Source: Sphingomonadales bacterium (lineage in GTDB: Bacteria > Bacteroidota > Bacteroidia > UBA7662). From it: DNA of 17,278 nucleotides. The notes under the pieces are model-generated. The model made no database searches. It had not been told where the DNA came from and saw only the letters and a program-made list of their open reading frames with translations. The stretch spans positions 1 to 17,278 of the forward strand of contig VHAW01000021.1 in assembly GCA_016872225.1 (NCBI GenBank), read 5' to 3'. The translations under genes were made by a program, and so were the position numbers. Of this stretch, positions 1-7,933 are shown piece by piece. The first letter of the stretch is position 1. Each line of letters starts with the position of its first letter.

Positions 1-20
1 ATAGTAGTTCAGAACCACCC

Positions 21-47
21 CCAACACCTCCGATTTTGGGGTGTTGG
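21..47. other. 10-bp hairpin near left edge
   Basis: CCAACACCTC (21-30) pairs with GGGGTGTTGG (38-47) through one T-G wobble, closing a 7-base AT-rich loop. No clear T-run follows on either strand, so it is not a textbook intrinsic terminator. It may be the 3' end structure of a gene lying left of the window, or a small dispersed repeat. Confidence 0.35.
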
Positions 48-112
48 ATTTGGGTTTACGGAAGTTCAAAGAAACGAAATATCCCACCCCACAAATATAC
101 AAAAGACCCCCA

Positions 113-136
113 AATGGAACACAGAATGGAACACAG
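113..136. repeat. 12-bp direct tandem repeat, two copies
   Basis: The 12-mer AATGGAACACAG occurs twice head to tail (113-124 and 125-136), just beyond the terminator of the tRNA-Phe gene. Nothing in the flanks identifies it further. A position just beyond the 3' end of a tRNA is where integrated elements often leave traces, but no integrase or duplicated tRNA end is visible here. Bases 1-141 hold no convincing gene. Confidence 0.6.
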
Positions 137-141
137 AGAAC

Positions 142-176
142 AAAAAACCCCATTCCTGATGTAGAAATGGGGTTTT
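142..176 (-). terminator. Intrinsic terminator of tRNA-Phe
   Basis: Read on the minus strand right after the encoded CCA, the sequence gives AAAACCCCATTTC, a short loop, then GAATGGGGTTTTTT. The arms pair over about 12 bp with one bulged base, and the second arm runs into a T6 stretch. This is the expected Rho-independent terminator shape for the adjacent tRNA gene. Confidence 0.75.
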
Positions 177-252
177 TGGTGGTGATGGACGGAATCGAAC
201 CGCCGACACAAGGATTTTCAGTCCTTTGCTCTACCAACTGAGCTACATCACC
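177..252 (-). tRNA. tRNA-Phe (anticodon GAA), CCA encoded
   Basis: The minus strand reads GGTGATG (acceptor 5' arm, 252-246), U8-A9, a D-arm starting GCTC, an anticodon arm with loop CTGAAAA giving anticodon GAA, a T-arm with GGTTCGATTCC, the acceptor 3' arm CATCACC and discriminator A at 180. The acceptor arms pair fully over 7 bp. Bases 179-177 encode the 3' CCA, making 76 nt. The gene charges phenylalanine and is flanked by its own promoter-like boxes and terminator, so it looks like a single-gene transcript running toward the left edge. Confidence 0.97.
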
Positions 253-296
253 CCTCTTTTTGAGCGGTGAACCATGCTGGAGCACCGAAAGGACTG

Positions 297-330
297 CAAA
301 ACTAAAGGAGATAGGGTAAAATTCGCCAAA
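297..330 (-). promoter_or_regulatory. Bacteroidota-type promoter for tRNA-Phe
   Basis: On the minus strand a TAGTTTTG box (304-297) matches the Bacteroidota -7 consensus TAnnTTTG exactly. A TTTG (330-327) lies 22 bases upstream as a possible -33 box, slightly further than the usual 19-21. Transcription would start near 290, about 38 bases before the mature tRNA. The match to the consensus and the fit to the tRNA are seen; promoter activity is inferred. Confidence 0.5.
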
Positions 331-380
331 TTCCAACAATTTTGGGTATTTAGAGGTTTCATAAGCAAATTTGAATCCAA

Positions 381-1703
381 ATGGAATTAGCCTTAATCCA
401 ATCGCTGCTCTTTGTAGGAGTCCTGGTAACCGGGGTAACGCCATTTGTGCGCAGGGTGAGCCGAATTCGCGCCAATATCCTGCGCGGCAGGGGCGGAGTC
501 CCCAGCGACCAGCACTGGAAGCGTTGGACGCAAATGACCCGCGTGGCCTTGGGCCAGTCCAAGATGGGCAGCCGGCCGGTGGCCGCCTTCTTTCATCTGC
601 TGATCTATGTGGGCTTCGTGCTCATCAACCTGGAACTGCTGGAAATCGTTTTGGACGGGGTCCTGGGGACGCATCGCATCTTGGCCAAGCCCTTAGGGCC
701 GCTGTACTCGTGGATGATCGCCTGCTTCGAATTCCTGGGTCTGGCTGTGGTGGTAGCTTGTTTGGTCTTCTTGTGGAGGCGCAATGTGCAAGGCCCTGCG
801 AGGCTATACAAAGCCATCGAGCTGCAAGGTTGGCCGGCCAAAGACGCCAACTTGATTCTTATCATCGAATTGATTTTGATGGGCGCCTTATTCCTAATGA
901 ACGCTGCGGACATGGCCCTGCATCCAGGGGTCTATGCCTTCCCGGTGAGTGGCCTTCTCGCCAAGGCCCTGCAAGGATGGAGCCCTGAGGCCCTCTATGC
1001 CTGCGAGCGCATCGCCTGGTGGCTGCATATCGGCGGGATTCTAGGCTTCCTGAATTATCTGCCCTATTCCAAACATTTTCATATCATCCTGGCTTTTCCA
1101 AACACATGGTACGCCTCGTTGGAACCTGCAGGCACCATGAGCAATATGCCGGTCATCCAACAGGAAGTGAAGGCGATGCTCGATCCACAATCGCCACCGC
1201 CTACCAACGTTGCGGACGCCCAGTCCCGATTCGGTGCCAAGGACGTGCACGATCTTCCTTGGAAAAGCCTGCTGGACGCCTACAGCTGCACGGAATGCGG
1301 GCGCTGCACCTCGGTCTGCCCGGCCAACCTCACCGGCAAAAAGCTCTCCCCGCGTCAAATCATGATGAGCACCCGGGATCGTTTGGAGGAAGCAGGACAA
1401 TGGCTGGAAGCCAATCCCCAAGCTATCACCGTGGAAGACCATCGTTCGTTGTTAGGGGACTTCATCAGCACCGAAGAAATCCTGGCCTGCACCTCCTGCA
1501 ACGCCTGCGTTGAGGCCTGCCCGGTCCTGATCAATCCCCTCAATATCATTCTCGAACTGCGCCGTTACCAGGCGATGGAAGCCGGCGAAATGCCCTCCGA
1601 ATGGGCCTTGATGCAGAGCAACATCGAAAACAACGGAGCCCCCTGGGCCTTTCCGGCCGCTGACCGCGGAGCATGGGCCCAAGAATCCCGCATCCTATCC
1701 TAA
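381..1703 (+). CDS. Membrane heme-b / 2x[4Fe-4S] electron-transfer protein
   Basis: This 440-residue protein has an N-terminal membrane part resembling NarI/DsrM/HdrE, with hydrophobic segments near 4-20, 65-92, 107-131, 158-178 and 208-226. Candidate heme-b ligands are His72 and His216, with His232/234 also possible. A soluble domain follows with two classic ferredoxin motifs: Cys303-306-309-313 (CTECGRCTSVCP) and Cys370-373-376-380. It should pass electrons between a soluble partner and the quinone pool through two [4Fe-4S] clusters and heme b. Its stop lies 4 bases before the next gene, whose CCG-type modules complete an HdrDE/EtfD-like set. The ATG at 381 starts right at the first hydrophobic segment; no strong ribosome binding site is visible. 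The cofactor assignment is strong; the electron donor is inferred. Confidence 0.9.
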   Translation: MELALIQSLLFVGVLVTGVTPFVRRVSRIRANILRGRGGVPSDQHWKRWTQMTRVALGQSKMGSRPVAAFFHLLIYVGFVLINLELLEIVLDGVLGTHRILAKPLGPLYSWMIACFEFLGLAVVVACLVFLWRRNVQGPARLYKAIELQGWPAKDANLILIIELILMGALFLMNAADMALHPGVYAFPVSGLLAKALQGWSPEALYACERIAWWLHIGGILGFLNYLPYSKHFHIILAFPNTWYASLEPAGTMSNMPVIQQEVKAMLDPQSPPPTNVADAQSRFGAKDVHDLPWKSLLDAYSCTECGRCTSVCPANLTGKKLSPRQIMMSTRDRLEEAGQWLEANPQAITVEDHRSLLGDFISTEEILACTSCNACVEACPVLINPLNIILELRRYQAMEAGEMPSEWALMQSNIENNGAPWAFPAADRGAWAQESRILS

Positions 1704-1707
1704 CAGC

Positions 1708-2559
1708 ATGGAAATTCTAACCCTGGCCCAATTGCAATCGCGAGGCGAACAAGCGGAATACCTGTTCTGGGTGGGCTGTGCGGGGAGTTTTGATGACCGC
1801 GCCAAAAAAGTCACCCATGCCGTCGTTCAAATTCTTCAGCATGTGGGGCTGTCCTTTGCGGTGCTAGGCAACGAGGAATCCTGCACCGGTGACCCGGCCC
1901 GCCGCTCGGGCAACGAGTTCCTCTTCCAAATGCAGGCCGCCCAGAACATCGCAACCTTGAACGCCTACGGGGTCCGTAAAATTGTCACGGCCTGTCCGCA
2001 TTGTTTTAACACATTACGCAACGAATACCCTGAATTGGGTGGCTCCTATGAAGTGGTACATCATTCCACCCTGCTGCAGCAGCTCATCAACGAGGGGCGC
2101 CTGAAATTGCAGGATGGTGGGCCGTTCAAAGGCCGCAAAATCACCTTTCACGATTCTTGTTACCTGGGCCGCGCCAACGGGATTTACGAAGCCCCCAGGG
2201 CACTTATCCAGGCTCTGGATGCCGACCTGGTGGAAATGCGTCGCAGCAAGAAAAACGGCCTCTGTTGCGGTGCCGGTGGTGCCCAAATGTTCAAAGAAGC
2301 CGAAGCCGGCAGACTGGAAATCAACCACGAACGCGCTTCGGACATTGCAGGCAGCGGAGCTTCTGCCGTTGCGGTAGCTTGTCCTTTCTGCATGACCATG
2401 CTCCGCGATGCAACGGCCCAAACCGGTCAGACCAACGTGGAAGTCCTGGACCTTGCCGAAATCACGGCCCTTTCCCTCCCTTCTGCACCACACAACACGG
2501 TCTTGAACAACGCTGCCCAAATCGGCTCAGGACTGAACGAGTCAGGGCTGAACGGGTAA
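1708..2559 (+). CDS. HdrB/EtfD-like Fe-S protein with two cysteine-rich CCG modules
   Basis: This 283-residue soluble protein has two modules of the DUF224/CCG type found in heterodisulfide reductase HdrB/HdrD, GlpC, LutA and EtfD. The second is complete: Cys151, the pair Cys186-187 (LCCGAGG) and Cys225-xx-Cys228. The first has Cys24, Ser58-Cys59 within SCTGDPARRSGNE, and Cys96-xx-Cys99, so it lacks the double Cys; I recall this as typical of the EtfD-like branch. Such modules bind an unusual [4Fe-4S] cluster and act as the redox site facing the soluble partner. Translation is probably coupled to the upstream membrane gene (4-base gap), and the next gene starts 11 bases after the stop. The Ser/Asn/Gly-rich tail after about residue 255 is poorly conserved-looking. 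The two proteins together equal the domain order of single-chain ETF:menaquinone oxidoreductases. Confidence 0.88.
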   Translation: MEILTLAQLQSRGEQAEYLFWVGCAGSFDDRAKKVTHAVVQILQHVGLSFAVLGNEESCTGDPARRSGNEFLFQMQAAQNIATLNAYGVRKIVTACPHCFNTLRNEYPELGGSYEVVHHSTLLQQLINEGRLKLQDGGPFKGRKITFHDSCYLGRANGIYEAPRALIQALDADLVEMRRSKKNGLCCGAGGAQMFKEAEAGRLEINHERASDIAGSGASAVAVACPFCMTMLRDATAQTGQTNVEVLDLAEITALSLPSAPHNTVLNNAAQIGSGLNESGLNG

Positions 2560-2569
2560 ATCTTCCGGC

Positions 2570-3046
2570 ATGTGGGTTCCCTTTGATACCTTACCGGCCC
2601 ATGCCCGCCTCTGGATCTACGGAGCCAGCCAGCCGCTGGATGCAGCGCAGCTTGAACCAATGCTGAAAACCTTTGCAACGGAATGGACAGCCCATCGCCA
2701 AGAATTGCAAGCCTCGGCCACGGTGTACAATCAATATTTCATCCTTCTTGCCGTGAACGAAGAAGTGAATGCGGCGAGCGGTTGCTCCATTGACCAAGCG
2801 ACCCGTTTCATGCTAGACCTGGGCCAACGCATGGGCATAAATCTCTTGGAACGTCGGCGCTATTATATCCGCGAGAATCTCAAAATAGTATGTTACGAAC
2901 ACGATGCCTTTGCACAGGCCCTGCGGGATCAACGCCTTGGACCCCACACCATCGTGGCCGACACCCTGATCAACAAGATGGGTGATTTGGCTTCGTTCTG
3001 GAAGCCCCTAGGCGACAGCTGGCACCGCAGGCTCTTCGGCCTCTAA
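2570..3046 (+). CDS. Small conserved Bacteroidota protein of unknown function
   Basis: This 158-residue soluble protein belongs to a family I recognise from Bacteroidota, where it follows the same two Fe-S genes and is often labelled 'ABC transporter ATPase'. No Walker A, ABC signature or Walker B motif is present, so that label has no support in the sequence. Visible conserved-looking blocks are RLWIYGAS near the start, WTAHRQELQAS, SGCSID around the middle, and a terminal DSWHRRLF. There is no signal peptide or membrane segment, so it is probably cytoplasmic. Tight linkage suggests a role with the Fe-S pair, such as assembly, protection or partner binding, but this is inference. Its last 39 bases overlap the 3' end of parE on the other strand. 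Confidence 0.85.
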   Translation: MWVPFDTLPAHARLWIYGASQPLDAAQLEPMLKTFATEWTAHRQELQASATVYNQYFILLAVNEEVNAASGCSIDQATRFMLDLGQRMGINLLERRRYYIRENLKIVCYEHDAFAQALRDQRLGPHTIVADTLINKMGDLASFWKPLGDSWHRRLFGL

Positions 3047-4888
3047 GGCCAAGCCCTGGGGGGCATCCATTTCGTAGCGTAAATTTTCGATAATAAACTG
3101 CTGACGCTCAGGGCTATTCTTGCCCATGTAGTAGGCCAGCAATTTGGGAATGGACATGTCCGCCTTGAGGATAATGGGCTCCAACCGCATATCGGGACCG
3201 ATGAAGCGACCAAATTCCTCCGGCGATATTTCACCCAATCCCTTGAAGCGGGTCACCTCGGCCCTTGTTCCCAAGCGTTTCATAGCCTCCTGCTTCTCGC
3301 TTTCGCTGTAACAATACACCGTTTCCTGCTTGTTCCGAACCCTGAACAAAGGGGTTTCCAAAATATAGAGATGCCCTTCCCGCACCAAATCCGGGAAGAA
3401 CTGCAAGAAGAACGACATCATAAGTAAGCGAATGTGCATGCCATCCACGTCTGCATCGGTAGCAATTACGATACGGTTGTAACGCAAACCTTCCAAGCCG
3501 TCCTCAATTTGCAAGGCATGTTGGAGCAAATTGAATTCCTCGTTCTCGTAAACCACCTTTTTCTTGAGGCCGTAACAATTCAGAGGCTTACCCCTCAAAC
3601 TGAACACCGCTTGGGTTTCAACATGCCGGGCCTTGGTGATGCTTCCACTGGCGGAATCACCCTCGGTAATGAACAAAGTACTGTTGTAATGACCTTCCAG
3701 CTTGCCTTCGTGGTAATGAAGACGGCAATCCCTCAATTTGCGGTTATGCAGATTGGCTTTCTTGGCCCTTTCGTTAGCCAATTTCTTGATCCCCGCCATG
3801 TCTTTGCGCTCCCGCTCGCTTTGCACAATCCGCTTGAGCAAGGCATCGGCCACTGCGGGGTGCTTGTGCAGGTAATTGTCCAATTCCCTTTTGATAAAAT
3901 CCCCCACAAAGGAGCGTAATGCAAGGCCCCCAGGGGCCATATGTTGGGAACCAAGTTTGGTTTTGGTTTGCGACTCGAAGACGGGTTCCTGAACCCGTAA
4001 ACTAATCGCGCCAATAATGGAAGCCCGCACATCGAAGGCGTCGAAGTCTTTCTTGTAAAATTCACGAATGGTTTTGACCATAGCTTCCCGGTAGGCGGCC
4101 AGGTGGGTGCCACCCTGCGTCGTGTACTGACCATTCACAAAAGAATAATGCTCCTCGCCGTACTGGTCCCCATGAGTAAAGACCATTTCGATATCATCCC
4201 CTTTGAGGTGTACGATCGGATAACGAATGCTGTCGGCAGGGGCTTTGCGCTGCAACAGATCCAACAGTCCGTCCTTGGAAAAGAATTTCTTCCCGTTCAG
4301 GTACAGGCTCAGGCCGGCATTGAGGTAGGCGTAATTCCACAACTGCTCTTCGATAAACTCGTGAATAAAATGAAAATTCCTAAAAATCTCGCCATCCGGA
4401 ACAAATTCCACATACGTGCCATTCTTGTCGGCGATGGGTAAATTCTTGCTTTCTTCGTGCAGGATTCCTTTCTCGAACCGTGCGGTTCGGGTACAACCAT
4501 CACGGAAAGACTGCACCATGAAGGATTTGCTCAAGGCGTTCACCGCTTTGGTACCTACTCCGTTAAGCCCCACCGATTTGGTAAAGGCCTCACCATCGTA
4601 TTTGCCTCCGGTATTGATCCGTGAAACGCAGTCCACTAATTTTCCTAAGGGAATGCCCCTCCCGTAATCCCGTACCCTCACCATCTCCCGGCTGACTTGG
4701 ATTTCGATAGACTTTCCGAAACCCATGATGTGCTCGTCAATGCAATTATCGATGATTTCTTTGATAAGGACATAAATCCCGTCATCGTAGGCTGAACCAT
4801 CTCCCAACTTACCAATGTACATCCCTGGACGCAAGCGAATATGCTCCCTCCAATCCAATGACTTAATGCTATCTTCTGTATATTTCAT
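3008..4888 (-). CDS. parE: DNA topoisomerase IV subunit B
   Basis: This 626-residue GyrB/ParE-type protein would form the ATPase and Toprim half of topoisomerase IV, which decatenates daughter chromosomes with ParC. The GHKL ATPase shows EIIDNCIDE (catalytic Glu44, Asn48), DYGRGIP (Asp75) and GLNGVGTKAVNALS (107-120). The QTK loop is at 307-312. The Toprim domain has TEGDSASGS (408-416) and DADVDGMH (478-485), and RFKGLGE lies at 547-553. The length and the lack of a GyrB-like insertion favour ParE; GyrB is the main alternative. It is last in a probable minus-strand operon, 42 bases after the exporter gene. No parC follows; instead a convergent gene overlaps its end by 39 bases. ATG at 4888 is the natural start, with AGGA about 10 bases upstream. 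Confidence 0.93.
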   Translation of the reverse strand: MKYTEDSIKSLDWREHIRLRPGMYIGKLGDGSAYDDGIYVLIKEIIDNCIDEHIMGFGKSIEIQVSREMVRVRDYGRGIPLGKLVDCVSRINTGGKYDGEAFTKSVGLNGVGTKAVNALSKSFMVQSFRDGCTRTARFEKGILHEESKNLPIADKNGTYVEFVPDGEIFRNFHFIHEFIEEQLWNYAYLNAGLSLYLNGKKFFSKDGLLDLLQRKAPADSIRYPIVHLKGDDIEMVFTHGDQYGEEHYSFVNGQYTTQGGTHLAAYREAMVKTIREFYKKDFDAFDVRASIIGAISLRVQEPVFESQTKTKLGSQHMAPGGLALRSFVGDFIKRELDNYLHKHPAVADALLKRIVQSERERKDMAGIKKLANERAKKANLHNRKLRDCRLHYHEGKLEGHYNSTLFITEGDSASGSITKARHVETQAVFSLRGKPLNCYGLKKKVVYENEEFNLLQHALQIEDGLEGLRYNRIVIATDADVDGMHIRLLMMSFFLQFFPDLVREGHLYILETPLFRVRNKQETVYCYSESEKQEAMKRLGTRAEVTRFKGLGEISPEEFGRFIGPDMRLEPIILKADMSIPKLLAYYMGKNSPERQQFIIENLRYEMDAPQGLALEAEEPAVPAVA

Positions 4889-4930
4889 GCAACATTTAAT
4901 CCTGTTTGGTTTCGTATCAAATTAACGCTA

Positions 4931-6841
4931 TCAGGCCCGCATTTGCAATTCCACCAGGCTTCGGTACAAACCTTCCGATTGCATAAGTTCCGTATGGCTC
5001 CCCTCCTGGATCTTGCGTCCCCCCTCCAAGACCACAATCCGATCCGCACTTTGAATGGTGCTCAAACGATGCGCGATGACGATGGAGGTACGACCCGCCA
5101 TTAAATGCTGCAACGCTTCTTGAACTTCCTTTTCAGCCATGGAATCAAGGGCCGAGGTCGCTTCATCCAGGAGGAGCAATTGTGGATTCTGGTACAAGGC
5201 TCTGGCGATAGCAATGCGCTGACGTTGACCGCCGCTCAACCGCGATCCTTGCTCCGCCAAAGAGGTGTCGTAACCCTTTTCCATTTGAGCAATGAACGCA
5301 TGGGCATTAGCGGCCTCCGCAGCCTGTCTCACCCGTTTCATATCCGGTTGGACATCGCCAAAGGCAATGTTGGCGGTCACCGTATCATGGAACAACCAAT
5401 TATCCTGACCGACCAATCCTATAATCCCCCGCCAATCCTCCAAATTCCAGTCCCTCAAATCCTTTCCATCCACCACAACCCTTCCCTCCAAAGGTTCCAC
5501 AAAGCGACCGATCAAATCCATCACGGTAGATTTGCCGGAACCCGAAACCCCCACCAAAGCAACCGTTTCGCCTTTAAAGCACTGAAAACTCAGATCCTTC
5601 AAAACCCATTCCTCTCCGTAACGAAATCCCACGCCTTCAAAGACTAACGCCTCGTTCAACGCAGCCAGGGAATCTGCGTTTGGACGTAGCTTCAGCATAG
5701 GCTGATGGTCCAACAAGGCAAAAACCCGCCTTGCCGAGGCAAGGCCTTTCTGGACATTGGTGTAGGCCGATCCCAATGATTTAACTGGAGAGAGCAATTG
5801 GGAGAACAACAAAATGTAGGCAATGAACTGGCTGGCTGATAAGGAACTGCGCTGTTCAATCACCAAAGACCCTCCGAAATAAATAATCCCCAAAACCGTC
5901 ATCACCCCCAAAACCTCCGAAACTGGATTGGCCAAATCCTTGCGATCGAATATTTTACGCAATAAGTGTGCGTACCCCTCGTTGAGCATCCTGAACCGAT
6001 TCACCATGTAACCTACTGCATTGTTCATGCGCACAATTCGTATACCACTCACCGTTTCTTCGAACCGCGATAACAACATTCCGAGTAAGTCCTGGCTTTG
6101 ACCGGAATCATGACGTAATTTGCGCGTAATCATGGCTATAACCCATCCTGATACCGACAAAACCACGAAAGAGAATATCGTCAGGGCGGGAGATAATATC
6201 AACAAAATACTCACATAAGCGACAATCAGAAAGGGCTCTCTTAACAACACATGCATGGTATTTACCACCGACCCTTCAATCTCCGTCACATCATTGGACA
6301 AGACCGAGATCAAATCTCCTTTGCGCCGATGATGAAAAAAAGAAATATCCTGTTCCGTCACCTTGAGGTACAAATCCTGGCGTAATCTGTATATCAGACG
6401 GCTACGCAATCGATTCAGAATTTTCTGGGCCGCGAAACGAAAAACATTGGCCAATAGAATCGAAATCCCCACGCCGATGCATAAGAAGGCCAAAGCTCCT
6501 TGACGGCCATAAACGGCCATAATTCCCTCAAAATAATACCCAAACACATCACGCGCATAATCCACCGACCATCGAAACTCAGGGAAATCACGGGCCACTA
6601 TAGCCGACGAAGCCATAGCGCCCGCATCGCCTGCTTGCCCCCCCGCTGCGCCAAAAATTAAGTCCAACAACGGAATGAGCAACGTAAAATTCGTCACCCC
6701 AAAAACAATCCCCAACAAGGTTAGCAGCAGGTATCTCGACATCGGCGCAGCCAAAGGGCCAGCCATGGCGAGCAGTCTCCAATACGTTTTCACACCAAGT
6801 TTAAGAATTTCGGGAGGTCTTATCTTGAACCGCCTTCTCAT
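4931..6841 (-). CDS. MsbA-like ABC exporter (fused TMD-NBD)
   Basis: This is a half-size exporter with an N-terminal six-helix ABC membrane domain (about 35-370) and a C-terminal ATPase. With the start at 6841 (636 residues) the motifs are Walker A GVSGSGKST at 431-439, Q-loop Gln479, signature LSGGQ at 535-539, Walker B LLLLDE at 555-560 and H-loop His591. It would act as a homodimer in the inner membrane. The family includes lipid A flippase MsbA and multidrug exporters; the kpsF-manC neighbourhood favours an envelope lipid or glycolipid. The start is uncertain. An open frame reaches 6955 but overlaps manC deeply. ATG 6841 overlaps manC by 41 bases, GTG 6793 starts just after the manC stop, and ATG 6766 would still precede the first membrane helix. 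No clear ribosome binding site decides between them. Confidence 0.88.
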   Translation of the reverse strand: MRRRFKIRPPEILKLGVKTYWRLLAMAGPLAAPMSRYLLLTLLGIVFGVTNFTLLIPLLDLIFGAAGGQAGDAGAMASSAIVARDFPEFRWSVDYARDVFGYYFEGIMAVYGRQGALAFLCIGVGISILLANVFRFAAQKILNRLRSRLIYRLRQDLYLKVTEQDISFFHHRRKGDLISVLSNDVTEIEGSVVNTMHVLLREPFLIVAYVSILLILSPALTIFSFVVLSVSGWVIAMITRKLRHDSGQSQDLLGMLLSRFEETVSGIRIVRMNNAVGYMVNRFRMLNEGYAHLLRKIFDRKDLANPVSEVLGVMTVLGIIYFGGSLVIEQRSSLSASQFIAYILLFSQLLSPVKSLGSAYTNVQKGLASARRVFALLDHQPMLKLRPNADSLAALNEALVFEGVGFRYGEEWVLKDLSFQCFKGETVALVGVSGSGKSTVMDLIGRFVEPLEGRVVVDGKDLRDWNLEDWRGIIGLVGQDNWLFHDTVTANIAFGDVQPDMKRVRQAAEAANAHAFIAQMEKGYDTSLAEQGSRLSGGQRQRIAIARALYQNPQLLLLDEATSALDSMAEKEVQEALQHLMAGRTSIVIAHRLSTIQSADRIVVLEGGRKIQEGSHTELMQSEGLYRSLVELQMRA

Positions 6842-7931
6842 TTTGTTGCCGGCGCAAGACCGCCAACCTTTGCCGGAGTTCCGCTTCCTTATCGCGGGGA
6901 CAGACCAAAATGCCGTCCGGAGAGTCCGAAACGATAAAATTCTCAAGTCCGTCAATCAAAGCAATCCGTTGCCCGGTAATGTGGATCATATTATTGTGGG
7001 CATCAAAAAGCGCCACCTGGCTCCCGTTCACCGCATTTCCAAAATAGTCTTTCTCATGTTCCCGGTAGATTTCCGCCCAATAGGTTAAATCGCCCCACCC
7101 AAAATCACCCAACTGCAAACGTAACCCTTCAGCCTTATCCAGGATACCCTCCCTGAACGAAGCAGATTCGCAACGGGGAAAAATCTTTTCGGCCATGGCC
7201 GGCCAACGAGAGCGGTCTTGTGTTTTCTCTAATTCGGCAAAAGCATCTACCAAATCCGGCATCCATCGTCGGTACAAATCCATGAAAGCCTGAACGGAGC
7301 CCACTTTGATGCCCGTATACCAGGCAAAATCCCCGGAACGATAAAAAGTATTTGCAAGCTCAGGGGTGGGGTGGGCTGTGAATGTTTTGATCTTATATGC
7401 ATCGGTCTCCGTTTCAGAATCCGGAACATATTGCACATAGCCGTAATTGGGCTCCGGTCGGGTGGGCTTGACCCCAATGACCTGAATCCATTGCCGTTCC
7501 ATAGCATGAGCGATGGCCTGATTCAAGGTAGCGATGAACCGTTCTTGATCGGTCACATAGTGATCACAAGGCAAAATGACCACCGGATCGGATGACCCAT
7601 GGTCCGTGAGGCTCAACAAGCCGTAATACGTTGCCGTTGCCGATTGCTTGCGAATAGGCTCCAACAACAAATGATCATGAGGCAAATCCGGCAATTGCTC
7701 CCGAACCAGATCGCCCCATCGAGCTTGGGTAATCACTCGAATTTGCTCTGCGCCTCCACAAAAACTCAAAGCGCGGTCATAGGTGTGTTGCAACATGGTT
7801 CGCCCTGTGCCCAGTAGGTCGTAGAATTGCTTAGGTTTGGCCGTACGACTTACCGGCCATAGACGACTTCCACTTCCACCGGCCATGATCAGAACCTGAG
7901 AACAACGAACGGGGGAAGGGAAATTTTGCAT
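6801..7931 (-). CDS. manC: Mannose-1-phosphate guanylyltransferase
   Basis: This enzyme makes GDP-mannose from mannose-1-phosphate and GTP for cell-surface glycans. The nucleotidyltransferase signature AGGSGSRLWPVSR lies near the N-terminus (about 17-29), followed by KPKQF; further on are PCDH near 121-124 and DFGWGDLTYW near 276-285, where many relatives have GWSD. The length of 376 residues matches the monofunctional GDP-mannose pyrophosphorylase class, without the C-terminal isomerase of two-domain ManC/AlgA. ATG 7931 starts 2 bases after the kpsF stop. An in-frame TTG at 7937 would overlap that stop by 4 bases (TTGA) and add two residues; either start implies translational coupling. The 3' end overlaps the likely start of the exporter gene. 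Confidence 0.92.
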   Translation of the reverse strand: MQNFPSPVRCSQVLIMAGGSGSRLWPVSRTAKPKQFYDLLGTGRTMLQHTYDRALSFCGGAEQIRVITQARWGDLVREQLPDLPHDHLLLEPIRKQSATATYYGLLSLTDHGSSDPVVILPCDHYVTDQERFIATLNQAIAHAMERQWIQVIGVKPTRPEPNYGYVQYVPDSETETDAYKIKTFTAHPTPELANTFYRSGDFAWYTGIKVGSVQAFMDLYRRWMPDLVDAFAELEKTQDRSRWPAMAEKIFPRCESASFREGILDKAEGLRLQLGDFGWGDLTYWAEIYREHEKDYFGNAVNGSQVALFDAHNNMIHITGQRIALIDGLENFIVSDSPDGILVCPRDKEAELRQRLAVLRRQQNEKAVQDKTSRNS

Positions 7932-7933
7932 GT

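Noticed and set aside
41..241. Open frame of 66 codons on the plus strand
   Set aside because: Much of it is antisense to the tRNA-Phe and its terminator; the remaining part has no recognisable family.
337..344. Possible -7 box CAATTTTG upstream of the first Fe-S gene
   Set aside because: It misses the leading T of TAnnTTTG and has no -33 partner.
371..988. Open frame of 205 codons overlapping the first Fe-S gene in another frame
   Set aside because: The protein it gives is low in recognisable motifs and rich in Arg/Gly/Pro; the frame at 381-1703 carries clear membrane and Fe-S motifs.
3434..3919. Plus-strand open frame inside parE
   Set aside because: It is antisense to the conserved Toprim region of ParE; it is a shadow, not a gene.
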